Positions 18,220 to 26,677 of a DNA stretch of 64,000 nt are shown in pieces. The stretch comes from Opitutaceae bacterium (GTDB lineage: Bacteria; Verrucomicrobiota; Verrucomicrobiia; Opitutales; Opitutaceae), in the NCBI GenBank assembly GCA_027482185.1, contig JAIXWF010000008.1, positions 62,001-126,000 of the forward strand. The letters run 5' to 3'. The notes beneath the pieces were generated by a model that searched no databases, was not told where the DNA came from, and saw only the letters and a program-made list of their open reading frames with translations. The translations under genes were made by a program, and so were the position numbers. Numbering within the stretch: position 1 is the stretch's first letter; the number at the start of each line of letters is the position of its first letter.

Positions 18220-19725
18220 ATGGCCAAAACGCATTCCGACATCGGACTCATCGGGCTCGCCGTGATGGGTCAGAACCTCGCCCTCAACATCGCCGATCAC
18301 GGCTTCCAGATCTCGGTTTACAACCGCACGACGGAGAAGACCGACCAGTTCGTCGCCGAAAATCCGAACACGCCCGGCGGCCTCGTCGGCACCAAGACGC
18401 TTCAGGAATTCGCCGCGTCCCTCGCCAAGCCCCGCAAGGCCATCATCCTCGTCCAGGCCGGCAAGGCCACGGACGCCGTGATCGACGGCCTCGTCGGCGT
18501 GTTCGAGCCGGGCGACATCATCATCGACGGCGGCAACGCTCTCTGGACCGACACGATCCGCCGCGAAAAGGCGCTCAAGGAAAAAGGCTTCCGCTTCATC
18601 GGCTCCGGCGTGTCCGGCGGCGAAGAAGGCGCGCGTTTCGGCCCGGCCCTCATGCCCGGCGGCGATCCGGCCGCCTACAAGGAACTCGAGCCGATCTGGA
18701 ACGCCGTCGCCGCCAAGGTCGACGCCAAGACCGGCGTGCCGCTCACCGGCGCCGCCCCCGGCAAGCCCATCGTCGGCGGTGTGCCCTGCGCCACCTACAT
18801 CGGTGAAAACGGCGCCGGCCACTACGTGAAGATGGTTCACAACGGCATCGAGTACGGCGACATGCAGATGATCTGCGAGGCCTACGCGTTGATGCAGGGC
18901 CTGCTGAAGATGAAGGCGCCGGAAATGGGCGCGATCTTCTCCGAATGGAACCAGGGCATGCTCGGTTCCTTCCTCATCGAGATCACGGCCGACATTCTGA
19001 AGCAGAAGGATCCGATGACGAAGAAGCCCATTGTCGACGTCATCCTCGACACCGCCGGCCAGAAGGGCACGGGCAAATGGACCTCGGTCAACGCCCTCGA
19101 CATGGGTGTGCCGGCTCCGACGATCGCCGAGTCCGTCTTCGCGCGCTGCATCAGCGCCGTGAAGGAAGAGCGCGTCGCCGCCTCCAAGATCCTCAAGGGT
19201 CCCTCGAAGAAGTACAAAGGCTCCAAGAAGGCGCTGATCGCCGCGATCCACGACGCGCTGTATTGCTCGAAGATCTGCTCGTACGCGCAGGGCTTCCAGC
19301 TGATGCGCGAGGCGCAGAAGGAGTACAAGTGGAAGCTCAACTTCGGCGAGATCGCGCAGATCTGGCGGGGCGGTTGCATCATCCGCGCCGTGTTCCTGCA
19401 GAAGATCACCGAGGCCTACCAGCGGAACCCGAACCTCGCGAACCTCCTCCTCGATCCGTATTTCAACAAGACGGTCAAGAAGGCCCAGGAGAACTGGCGC
19501 AAGGTCGTCGCCCTCGCCGCCGAATGCGGCGTGCCGGCCCCGACGTTCAGCTCCGCGCTGGCGTACTACGACAGCTACCGCAGCGCCCGCCTCCCGGCCA
19601 ACCTGCTCCAGGGCCAGCGCGACTTCTTCGGCGCGCACACCTACGAGCGCACCGACAAGCCCCGCGGCAAGTTCTTCCACATCGACTGGCCCGAGAAGGG
19701 CCGCCCGCAGCTCGAGATCAAGTAA
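18220..19725 (+). CDS. gnd: 6-phosphogluconate dehydrogenase (decarboxylating)
   Basis: 501 residues, the long form. Oxidises 6-phosphogluconate to ribulose 5-phosphate and CO2 with NADP+. The nucleotide-binding motif is [17 protein letters not shown]. The active-site segment [21 protein letters not shown] (18 of its residues are conserved in the family) and the C-terminal [11 protein letters not shown] are also present. It is monocistronic, with terminators on both sides. The ATG at 18220 matches the family N-terminus; an upstream TTG would add seven residues. Confidence 0.95.
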   Translation: MAKTHSDIGLIGLAVMGQNLALNIADHGFQISVYNRTTEKTDQFVAENPNTPGGLVGTKTLQEFAASLAKPRKAIILVQAGKATDAVIDGLVGVFEPGDIIIDGGNALWTDTIRREKALKEKGFRFIGSGVSGGEEGARFGPALMPGGDPAAYKELEPIWNAVAAKVDAKTGVPLTGAAPGKPIVGGVPCATYIGENGAGHYVKMVHNGIEYGDMQMICEAYALMQGLLKMKAPEMGAIFSEWNQGMLGSFLIEITADILKQKDPMTKKPIVDVILDTAGQKGTGKWTSVNALDMGVPAPTIAESVFARCISAVKEERVAASKILKGPSKKYKGSKKALIAAIHDALYCSKICSYAQGFQLMREAQKEYKWKLNFGEIAQIWRGGCIIRAVFLQKITEAYQRNPNLANLLLDPYFNKTVKKAQENWRKVVALAAECGVPAPTFSSALAYYDSYRSARLPANLLQGQRDFFGAHTYERTDKPRGKFFHIDWPEKGRPQLEIK

Positions 19726-19795
19726 GCGCCCGGGCCGTTTCGGACCAACCCATTCCCGCGGCTCGGGTGACGATCCGTCGGGTTGATGTCCTCCC

Positions 19796-19829
19796 ACACC
19801 GCAAAGATTCGTCTTTGCGGTGTTTTTTT
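19796..19829 (+). terminator. Rho-independent terminator of gnd with UUCG tetraloop
   Basis: Perfect 12-base stem ACACCGCAAAGA / TCTTTGCGGTGT closed by a TTCG tetraloop, followed by a run of T. A textbook intrinsic terminator about 70 bases after the gnd stop. Confidence 0.92.
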
Positions 19830-19986
19830 CGCCGCCGGCAGGCGCGCGGAAGTGCCCTTGGTTCGCTCGCCCCGAGGTCGCCGGAGGGAAGACAGGGCTT
19901 TCGAAAAACGGTTTGGGCCCGGTTCCGGGTCTCCTTTGTTTGCCTTGAGACGTTGACCTGCGGGGCAGTGCGCCGAGGCTCGGGAG

Positions 19987-22032
19987 GTGCGCCGGCTTGC
20001 CCTACTCTGTTGCACTCTCGCGGTGTTTTGCGCCGGAGCGGAGCCGGCGAGTGATTTCGAAAAAGTGTTTGCGGCCCCGGATGGCGGCCCGGCGAGTCTC
20101 TCCACCGACGGTCGTCTGCTGGCGACCGTCGTCCGGGAACAGGGCGAGCTGGCCATCTGCATCACCGACACCGGATCGACCAAACTCACGATGCGGGCGG
20201 TGGTCGGAAAGGACGATGCCCGCTGGGTGGGCGGCACCCGGATGGTTGAACCGGCGACGGTCGGGTTCATTCGCTGGACCGGCCCGACGCGGCTCGTGGC
20301 GCTGGTCGGCAACAGTGTTCTGGTGGGCATCGATCATGCGGCGAAACGGGTCCGCCAACTCATCAGTTTCCAGGGAGAGGAACACATCCTGGGCGGCGAT
20401 TTCGGAGTTCTGGGCGGTCAGGCCGCGATCGTCGGTCGCCGTACGGTCAGCGTCCTGGCCATGCCGCCCGGGGAACCGGAGACGGTCTATCTCGGCGCGG
20501 CAAAGACGCTCGCTGGCACCAACGGCCGGCAGGAGCACCTGGTCTTCCGGATCAACGCGGCGACCGGGGAAGCGACGCAGGTGATGGTGCAGGAAACAAT
20601 GGGCCGCCTGGTGTTCGATCCGGCGGGCCGGCTGCGCGCCAGCCAGCAGGTTGGCATCGGTTCCGGCCCGATCTTCTACCGTGTCTCCGACGCTGCCAAG
20701 AACTGGGAGCAAATGGACCGGCTGTTTCCCGAGGCATGCTCACCCGCGTGGCCGTTGGACCCCGAAGCGTTCTTTGGCCGCCGGGCGATCCCCCTCGCCT
20801 TCGATTACGACCCCGACGTCCTCTACTTCGTCTCCAATGTCGGCCGAGACACCTTCGGCATCTACAGCCTGGATCTGACCACGGGCCGGCGCGGACCCGT
20901 CGCGTTCGAGAACGACCGCGAAGATCTCGGCAATATCTGGCCGACCCTGGGCGAGGCCAATGTGGTCGTGGACCGTTACCGGCAGCGGACCGTAGGCTTT
21001 CGCGCCGTGGGGATGAAGCCCACGACCCTGTGGCTCGATCCCGCTTTGCAGGAGATCCAGACCCAGTTGGAAAAACGGGCGCCGGCGCATGCCGTCCGCA
21101 TCGTGGAGTGGGCCGAGTCGCGCGAGGTCTTTTTGGTCCAGATGCACCATCGCTCCGACCCCGGAGCCTATTATCTCTTCCGCCCCAAGGAGGGAAAACT
21201 GCACCGTGTGCTGAGCCAAAACACGGCCGTCGCCGCCCTGGGGCGGGTCTCCACGATCGGCTGGTCCACACTGGCCGCCGGATCGAGATCCCTCTGCGGG
21301 CAGATCACCCTGCCCGAGCATCCGGCCGCAGTGCCGGTGCCGGTGATCCTGCGTTTTCAAGCCGGTCCGTGGCAGCGGGCGACGGCGTATTATTCCGCCG
21401 AAGTCCGCGCTTTGGCCCACATGGGCTTTGCGGTGCTCGAGGTGAACCATCGCGGCGGCAGCGGCTACGGCATCGCTCACTGGCGCGGGGCCAGGGGCGA
21501 TCCCGACCGCGTGGTGCTGCAGGATGCGATCGCGGCGCTCGACGCCGTGGCCGCAAAGTACCCGCTCGACCCCAAACGCGTCGTGCTTTGGGGGGAGGAT
21601 TTCGGCGGCTACCTCGCCCTGCGGTGCGCACAGCAGGATCTGCGCTTCGCCGGCGTGGTCGCGATCGATCCGGTGGTCGACCTCAACGACTGGCTGCGTC
21701 CGGGCCAATTCGACTCGGCTCATTTCCGTTTCGAGCTCGCCACCCGGCGCTGGTTTTTCGGCTCCGACCGGAAGCAACTCGAACGCCAGTCGCCGATTTC
21801 GTATTCGGGTGCGCCGATCGCTCCGGCGCTGCTGGTGGGATTCGAAACCGAGCGGGGACGGCTGCCGGACCTGAAATCTTTCCACCGGAAATTGACGGCG
21901 GCCGGACAGGTCGGCGCCGTCTTGAGTGTTTCCGAGGGAGCGCGCGTTCCGGGCCAGGAGCGCGGGGCTCTGTTCCAGAGCATCCAGGCCTTCCTGAACC
22001 GGCAGCTCGCGGTCTCGCCGAGGTCGAAGTAA
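19987..22032 (+). CDS. S9 prolyl-oligopeptidase-like protein lacking the catalytic triad
   Basis: 681 residues from a GTG with an Ala-rich signal peptide (MRRLALLCCTLAVFCAGA). Residues ~30-430 look like the beta-propeller and ~440-675 like the alpha/beta-hydrolase of S9 peptidases (FAVLEVNHRGGSGYG, RVVLWGEDFGGYLALRCA). The nucleophile elbow, normally G-x-S-x-G-G, reads GEDFGG with Asp at residue 538. The later HG-D-VP motif is replaced by VGFETERGRLP, and the expected His near the end is absent (VSEGARVPG). It is therefore unlikely to be an active serine peptidase. It could be a binding protein or have a changed chemistry. A signal peptide suggests periplasmic location. Confidence 0.8.
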   Translation: MRRLALLCCTLAVFCAGAEPASDFEKVFAAPDGGPASLSTDGRLLATVVREQGELAICITDTGSTKLTMRAVVGKDDARWVGGTRMVEPATVGFIRWTGPTRLVALVGNSVLVGIDHAAKRVRQLISFQGEEHILGGDFGVLGGQAAIVGRRTVSVLAMPPGEPETVYLGAAKTLAGTNGRQEHLVFRINAATGEATQVMVQETMGRLVFDPAGRLRASQQVGIGSGPIFYRVSDAAKNWEQMDRLFPEACSPAWPLDPEAFFGRRAIPLAFDYDPDVLYFVSNVGRDTFGIYSLDLTTGRRGPVAFENDREDLGNIWPTLGEANVVVDRYRQRTVGFRAVGMKPTTLWLDPALQEIQTQLEKRAPAHAVRIVEWAESREVFLVQMHHRSDPGAYYLFRPKEGKLHRVLSQNTAVAALGRVSTIGWSTLAAGSRSLCGQITLPEHPAAVPVPVILRFQAGPWQRATAYYSAEVRALAHMGFAVLEVNHRGGSGYGIAHWRGARGDPDRVVLQDAIAALDAVAAKYPLDPKRVVLWGEDFGGYLALRCAQQDLRFAGVVAIDPVVDLNDWLRPGQFDSAHFRFELATRRWFFGSDRKQLERQSPISYSGAPIAPALLVGFETERGRLPDLKSFHRKLTAAGQVGAVLSVSEGARVPGQERGALFQSIQAFLNRQLAVSPRSK

Positions 22033-22154
22033 TGTTTGGCCCCGGCGAACTTTGCGATTCGGTCCGACCGGCGGGACCGCACGCTTCGCGCCGTGAGTTT
22101 TGTTTTTCGACATTGGGCCGCGCCGCCGACGGAGTGGCGGGCAACGTTTTCCCG

Positions 22155-22865
22155 ATGCCCGAATTCCCAGATCCCGCGGCCCATCCGCGCGTCCGTTTTG
22201 TCGACAGCTTCGCCGCGTTGGTGGCGGCGCCTTGGGCCGACGGCGTCAACGCCTACTGCTGGCGCCGCACGCTGCCCGGCGATTTCGGCGAGGTCGTGGC
22301 GCGGCTCGGGCAACGCGAGGGATTGACCGATCTCGACGCCGACATCCTCCGTGCGCTGCCGTTGTCCCCGGCCGGGCGCGCCGCCGCCGAAGTCCTCTGC
22401 TCCGATCTGCATTTGTTGCAGGAGCAGGGACTCGAGCCGCTGCTCGATTGCTTCGACGCGTATCCGCGCGACGAAGCCGCGGGCGCCGTCGCCACGGATG
22501 TGTATTCGTTCCACGCCGACCGCGCGCCCGTGCCGGCGGCGACGTTTCTCTGCACGTATTTCGGCGCGCCGAGCGAGGGCGTGGACAACGCGCAGGTGCG
22601 CCGGCACGTCGAGATTCCCGAAACGCGCGCGGCCCTGCGGCGCGAATTCGGCGGTCCCGAGGGGCCGGAGTTCGAGGCGTTTCTCACCGAGCATTGCTAC
22701 GACCTGCACTACGCGCCGTTGCCCGAGGCGCGGCCGTATTCGTTCGGCCTCGGCCATCTCTGGCGCATCGCGATCGCGCACCCGGGCTGTCCCGTCCCGC
22801 CCTGCGTCCACCGCGCGCCGCCGACCGTGCCCGGGCAGACGCGGCGGTTGCTGCTCATTAGCTGA
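22155..22865 (+). CDS. DUF1826-like protein
   Basis: 236 residues. Features that recall DUF1826 are GVNAYCWRRTLPGDF near the N-terminus, CSDLHLLQEQGLEPLL, a histidine in YSFHADRAPVP and a following TFLCTYFG. That family is annotated as putative hydroxylase but has no proven function. No signal peptide or membrane segment. The ATG at 22155 was chosen because the sequence upstream in the same frame looks non-coding. 122 bases separate it from the S9-like gene. The assignment is tentative. Confidence 0.55.
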   Translation: MPEFPDPAAHPRVRFVDSFAALVAAPWADGVNAYCWRRTLPGDFGEVVARLGQREGLTDLDADILRALPLSPAGRAAAEVLCSDLHLLQEQGLEPLLDCFDAYPRDEAAGAVATDVYSFHADRAPVPAATFLCTYFGAPSEGVDNAQVRRHVEIPETRAALRREFGGPEGPEFEAFLTEHCYDLHYAPLPEARPYSFGLGHLWRIAIAHPGCPVPPCVHRAPPTVPGQTRRLLLIS

Positions 22866-22885
22866 GGACGTGCGGGGGACGATTT

Positions 22886-23046
22886 GGTGAACCACTGATG
22901 TTCACTGATCCGCACTGATCCCAGAACGCTGAGGGGTTCCGTCGGTGGACGGCGCTGCAGTTGAAGGTTGAGGAGAAAAGGTGCCACGGACTAGGCGCAT
23001 CGTCAGGTCCATCATCAGTGTGAATCAGTGAATATCAGTGGTTCAC
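22886..23046. repeat. ACTGAT palindrome D
   Basis: Left arm GGTGAACCACTGATGTTCAC continuing with ACTGAT words; right arm at 23014-23046 is its complement (ATCAGTGAATATCAGTGG ending TTCACC). Arms of ~34 bases differ at only a few positions. The loop of ~90 bases includes GTTGAAGGTTGAGG words typical of repeat A. It fills the space between the DUF1826-like gene and the next operon. Confidence 0.8.
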
Positions 23047-23104
23047 CTGATCGGCCGGCCCACCCTTGCGGCCGGCGGGCGCTTTGGTCCACGCTCGCGG
23101 CCCG

Positions 23105-24724
23105 TTGAAGACCCTACCCCGCTTCCGATGGCTCACGGCGCCGCTCGGCGCCCTCGTGTTCGTTTTGTCCGTGGCCGCCGCCGCCACGCCGCCGGTCCAA
23201 CTCGGCGTTTACCCGCAGAAGGTGCGCACGTTTTTCGCGCCTGAAGATCCCGCGGTGCCGGCCGCGCTGCGCACGGACGACATCCCGTTGCCCGTCGGCC
23301 AGATCGCGGCCACGGCGCGCGCGACCGACGGCGCCGTTTGGCTCGGCACGGCCCAGGGCCTCGTGCGCCTTGACGATGGCGCGGCCCCCGCGGACCGGCG
23401 CCAGTACTTCGGCGGCAAACGCTACCTCCCCGACGACGACGTGCGTCGCCTCGTGCCGGCCGAGGCCGGCGGCATGTGGGTGCGCACGCGCACCGGCGTG
23501 GCCAAAATCGAACTGCGGCCGATGACCCTCGCGCAGAAGGCGGCGCACTTCGAAGCGATCGTCGCCGCGCGCCACGACCGCTACGGCCTCACCGCCGATT
23601 CGCACCTTGGAGCGCCGGGCGACACGGCGCAGAACATCCCCGTCGACAACGACAACGACGGCCTCTGGACCGCGATCTATGCGGCGGCGGAGTGTTTCCG
23701 CTTCGCCGTCACGGGCGCGCCCGAAGCGCAGGCCCGCGCCCGCAAGGCGATCGAGGCGATGCTGTTTCTCGAAGAGGTCGCGGGTGGCCGCGGTTTTCCC
23801 GCGCGTTCCTTCATTCGCAAGGGCGACCGCCTGCCGCGCGACGGGGAGTGGCATTGGACGCCGGACGGGCAGTACTACTGGAAGGCGGACACGAGTTCCG
23901 ACGAGATTGTCGGGCACTACGTCGCCTTCGGCATCGCCTACGACCTGCTGCCCGACGCCGACCTCAAGGCCAAGATCGTCGCGACCACGCGCCGCATCAC
24001 CGACCACATCATCGCGAACGGTTACACGCTGGTGGACCTCGACGGGAAACCGACGAAGTGGGGCTGGTGGTCGAAGGCGCGGTTCGCAGAGGACCCGGAG
24101 GAAACCGCGTTGAACAGCCTGCAGCTGCTGAGCTTTTTGCTCACTGCCGCGCACATCACCGGCGACGAGCGTTACGCGGCCGAATACCGCAAGGTCGCAC
24201 ACGAGCTCGGCTACCTCGACCTGATTCTGAAACTGAAACAGGTGCGCACGGAGCTGAATTTCTCCGACGAGGAACTCGCGATGCTGCCGTTCTACGGCGT
24301 GTTCCGGTACGAGCGGGACCCGGCGCGGCTGGCCGTTTACCGCCGCGCGCTCGACGACTGGTGGGAGAACATGGCGCGGGAAAAGAATCCTCTGTGGACC
24401 CTCATTTATCTCGTCGCGAAGCCCGACGCCGACGTCGACCTGCCCGGGGCGGTGCGCACGCTCGCGCGCATGCCGCTCGATGTGATCCACTGGGACGTGA
24501 AGAACTCGCACCGCGCCGACATTGTGTGGGCGGAAAAACCGGACCGCTTCGGCAAACGCGAGGCCGTGACGCTGCTGCCGCCGGACGAACGTCCGACGAT
24601 GCGCTGGAATGCCAACCCCTTCGTCGTCGACGGCGGTCGCGGCGGGCGCGCGGAGGACGACGGCGCCGCCTACCTGCTACCGTATTGGCTGGGCCGATAC
24701 CACAAGCGGCTGCTCGGCGAATGA
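23105..24724 (+). CDS. Secreted protein with propeller-like and alpha-helical (GH-like) regions
   Basis: About 539 residues from a TTG; a second TTG at 23066 is possible. The hydrophobic N-terminus ends AAAAT and looks like a signal peptide. Residues ~70-130 contain ATDGAVWLGTAQGLVRLD and EAGGMWVRTRTGVAKIE, like two-component-regulator propeller repeats. The rest (AECFRFAVTG, DGQYYWKADTSSDEIVGHY, WGWWSKARF) is alpha-helical and resembles the (alpha/alpha) barrel of secreted glycosidases or polysaccharide lyases, without a family I can name. It leads the operon with the GH84 hydrolase 10 bases downstream, which supports a role in glycan use. Confidence 0.6.
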   Translation: MKTLPRFRWLTAPLGALVFVLSVAAAATPPVQLGVYPQKVRTFFAPEDPAVPAALRTDDIPLPVGQIAATARATDGAVWLGTAQGLVRLDDGAAPADRRQYFGGKRYLPDDDVRRLVPAEAGGMWVRTRTGVAKIELRPMTLAQKAAHFEAIVAARHDRYGLTADSHLGAPGDTAQNIPVDNDNDGLWTAIYAAAECFRFAVTGAPEAQARARKAIEAMLFLEEVAGGRGFPARSFIRKGDRLPRDGEWHWTPDGQYYWKADTSSDEIVGHYVAFGIAYDLLPDADLKAKIVATTRRITDHIIANGYTLVDLDGKPTKWGWWSKARFAEDPEETALNSLQLLSFLLTAAHITGDERYAAEYRKVAHELGYLDLILKLKQVRTELNFSDEELAMLPFYGVFRYERDPARLAVYRRALDDWWENMAREKNPLWTLIYLVAKPDADVDLPGAVRTLARMPLDVIHWDVKNSHRADIVWAEKPDRFGKREAVTLLPPDERPTMRWNANPFVVDGGRGGRAEDDGAAYLLPYWLGRYHKRLLGE

Positions 24725-24734
24725 GCGTGCGGCG

Positions 24735-26051
24735 ATGAACGGCGTCATCGAGGGATTCTACGGCCCGCCGTGGAGCGCCGCCGAGCGGCGCGAGCTGCTG
24801 GCCGCGCTGCAGGCGGGCGGCCTCGACACCTACGTCTACGCGCCGAAGGACGACCTGCGGCACCGGGCGGCGTGGCGGGAACTTTATCCGGAGCGCGAGG
24901 CGGCGGAACTGGGGGCGCTCGCGGCGGCGGCGCGGGCCGCCGGGATCGCGTTCGTGTACGCCTTGGCGCCGGGCCTCGACCTGCGTTACGGGGATGCCGC
25001 CGATGCGCGTTGCCTCGAAGCGAAGGCGGCGCAGCTGCAGGCGCTGGGCGTGACGGATTTCGCGCTGCTCTTCGACGATTTGCCGGAGCTGACGCCGCCG
25101 GCGGGTACGACGTGGGCGACGTTGCACGCGGCGGCAGCGAATGCGTTTTTCCGATTTTTGCGCGCGGATCGACCCACTGCGCGGCTGCTGTTGTGTCCGG
25201 CGCCGTACTGCGGCCGCATGGCCGCGGCGGGACTCGGCGGCGCGGACTACCTCGATGTTCTCGGCCGCGAGCTCGCGTCGGAAATCGACGTGTGCTGGAC
25301 GGGACCGGAGATCATCGCGGAGGAAATCACGCCGGCGCACATCGCCGCGGTGTCCGCCCGGCTGCGGCGCGCGCCGGTGATTTGGGACAACCTCTTCGCG
25401 AACGACTACGACGTCCGCCGCTTTTTCTGCGGTCCGTACGCGGGCCGGCCCCCGGAGCTCCGGGCCGCGGTGCGCGGCCTGTTGGTCAACCCGAACTGCG
25501 AATGGCCGCTGAACGCCGTGCCGCTGCTGACCTTCGGCCGTTATGTGAATCACCCGCCGGGAATGCCGTGGAACGAACGCGCTGAGTTTCTCGCCGCGCT
25601 GGCGGCGTGGCGCCCGCGGTTCGAACGGTTGGGCGGGCCGGCGGACGAGGCGCTGCTGCGGCGCTTCGCCGACTGCTTCTATTTGCCGTATGCCGAAGGG
25701 CCGGAGGCGGACGGATTTTTCCGGCGCTTGGAACGCGCGCTGGCGCCCGCGGCGGTGCCGGCGGACGCGGTGCGTGCGGTGCTCGGGGAGACGTTGGCGC
25801 TGCGGGATTTTTGCGGGCGGCTGGCGGAGCTGAAGGACCGGGCGCTGTTCACCGCGCTGCACCGGCGCGTCTGGGAGCTGCGGGAGGAACTCGACCTGGC
25901 CGCGCGCGGGCTGCAGGCGCGGTTGGAACGCGGCCCGGGTGCGGCGGCGCAGTCGGACTTCCATCGGCCGGGCACGTTCCGCGGCGGACCGATGCCGCGG
26001 TTGCAACGCCTGCTCGCGGCGCGGGCGGACGGGAGTTTCGCCCCGCCATGA
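24735..26051 (+). CDS. GH84 beta-N-acetylglucosaminidase (O-GlcNAcase type)
   Basis: 438 residues. Motifs match the catalytic domain of O-GlcNAcases: GVIEGFYGPPW at the start, YAPKDDLRHRAAWRELY, LAPGLDL, the paired catalytic aspartates Asp114-Asp115 in ALLFDDL, IWDNLFANDYD and LVNPNCEWPLN. The enzyme removes N-acetylglucosamine by substrate assistance from the 2-acetamido group. There is no signal peptide, so it should act in the cytoplasm. The C-terminal ~90 residues are a helical region similar to the stalk of OGA. Its TGA overlaps the ATG of a GNAT gene (ATGA). Human OGA carries a GNAT-like domain at its C-terminus, so here the two parts are separate genes. Confidence 0.9.
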   Translation: MNGVIEGFYGPPWSAAERRELLAALQAGGLDTYVYAPKDDLRHRAAWRELYPEREAAELGALAAAARAAGIAFVYALAPGLDLRYGDAADARCLEAKAAQLQALGVTDFALLFDDLPELTPPAGTTWATLHAAAANAFFRFLRADRPTARLLLCPAPYCGRMAAAGLGGADYLDVLGRELASEIDVCWTGPEIIAEEITPAHIAAVSARLRRAPVIWDNLFANDYDVRRFFCGPYAGRPPELRAAVRGLLVNPNCEWPLNAVPLLTFGRYVNHPPGMPWNERAEFLAALAAWRPRFERLGGPADEALLRRFADCFYLPYAEGPEADGFFRRLERALAPAAVPADAVRAVLGETLALRDFCGRLAELKDRALFTALHRRVWELREELDLAARGLQARLERGPGAAAQSDFHRPGTFRGGPMPRLQRLLAARADGSFAPP

Positions 26052-26677
26052 ACGGCGCAGCCCACCTGCGTCCGGCCCGGCCCGCCGATTCGGCGGCGCT
26101 GTATGATATTTGCCTGCGCACCGGGGACACGGGTCGCGACGCCACGGCGTTTTACCCCGAGGATCCGGACGCGCTCGGCCGGATTTTCACGGAGCCGTAC
26201 CTGCGGTTCGAACCGGAGCTGGCGACGGTGTTGGAGGATGCGGACGGCGTGTGCGGCTACGTGCTGGGCGCGCAGGATTCGCGGGCGTTCTACGCGCGTT
26301 ACGAGGCGGAGTGGCGGCCGGGACTGGCCGCGCGTTTCCCGGCGCCCGGCGGCGACCCGGCAGGGTGGACGCGCGCGCAGCAGATCCACCACTTGTATCA
26401 TCATCCCGACTACACCTGTCCGGAGCCCTACGCGGACTATCCGTCGCACCTGCACATCGACCTCTTGCCGCGGGCGCAGGGCCGCGGCTGGGGCCGGCGG
26501 ATGCTGGAGCTGACGCTGGCGCGGCTCGCGGAGCGCGGTTCGCCGGGGGCGCACCTCGGCGTGGCCGTGGCGAACGTCCCGGCGCTGGGCTTCTACGCGC
26601 GTTTGGGTTTCCGCGAACTGCTGCGCACGGGCGGGCCGGCGGACGGCTGCGTTTACCTCGGGAGGAGCTGCCGATGA
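26048..26677 (+). CDS. GNAT acetyltransferase similar to the C-terminal domain of animal OGA
   Basis: 209 residues. Segments align by eye with the pseudo-acetyltransferase domain of animal O-GlcNAcase: LYDICLRTGDTG, FVLED-like ATVLEDADGVCGYVLG, YPSHLHIDLLP, AERGSPGAHLGV, ALGFYARLGFREL and a terminal VYLGRS. Unlike the animal domain, the acetyl-CoA loop is intact (QGRGWG, 144-149), so it could be an active acetyltransferase. The substrate may be an amino sugar released by the GH84 enzyme; that is inference. Both ends overlap neighbours as ATGA, so it is tightly coupled to the hydrolase and the permease. Confidence 0.85.
   Translation: MNGAAHLRPARPADSAALYDICLRTGDTGRDATAFYPEDPDALGRIFTEPYLRFEPELATVLEDADGVCGYVLGAQDSRAFYARYEAEWRPGLAARFPAPGGDPAGWTRAQQIHHLYHHPDYTCPEPYADYPSHLHIDLLPRAQGRGWGRRMLELTLARLAERGSPGAHLGVAVANVPALGFYARLGFRELLRTGGPADGCVYLGRSCR

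Noticed and set aside
24721-24738. Tiny ORF starting at the ATG that overlaps the stop of the propeller-like protein
   Set aside because: Only five codons before a stop; probably incidental between two operon genes.
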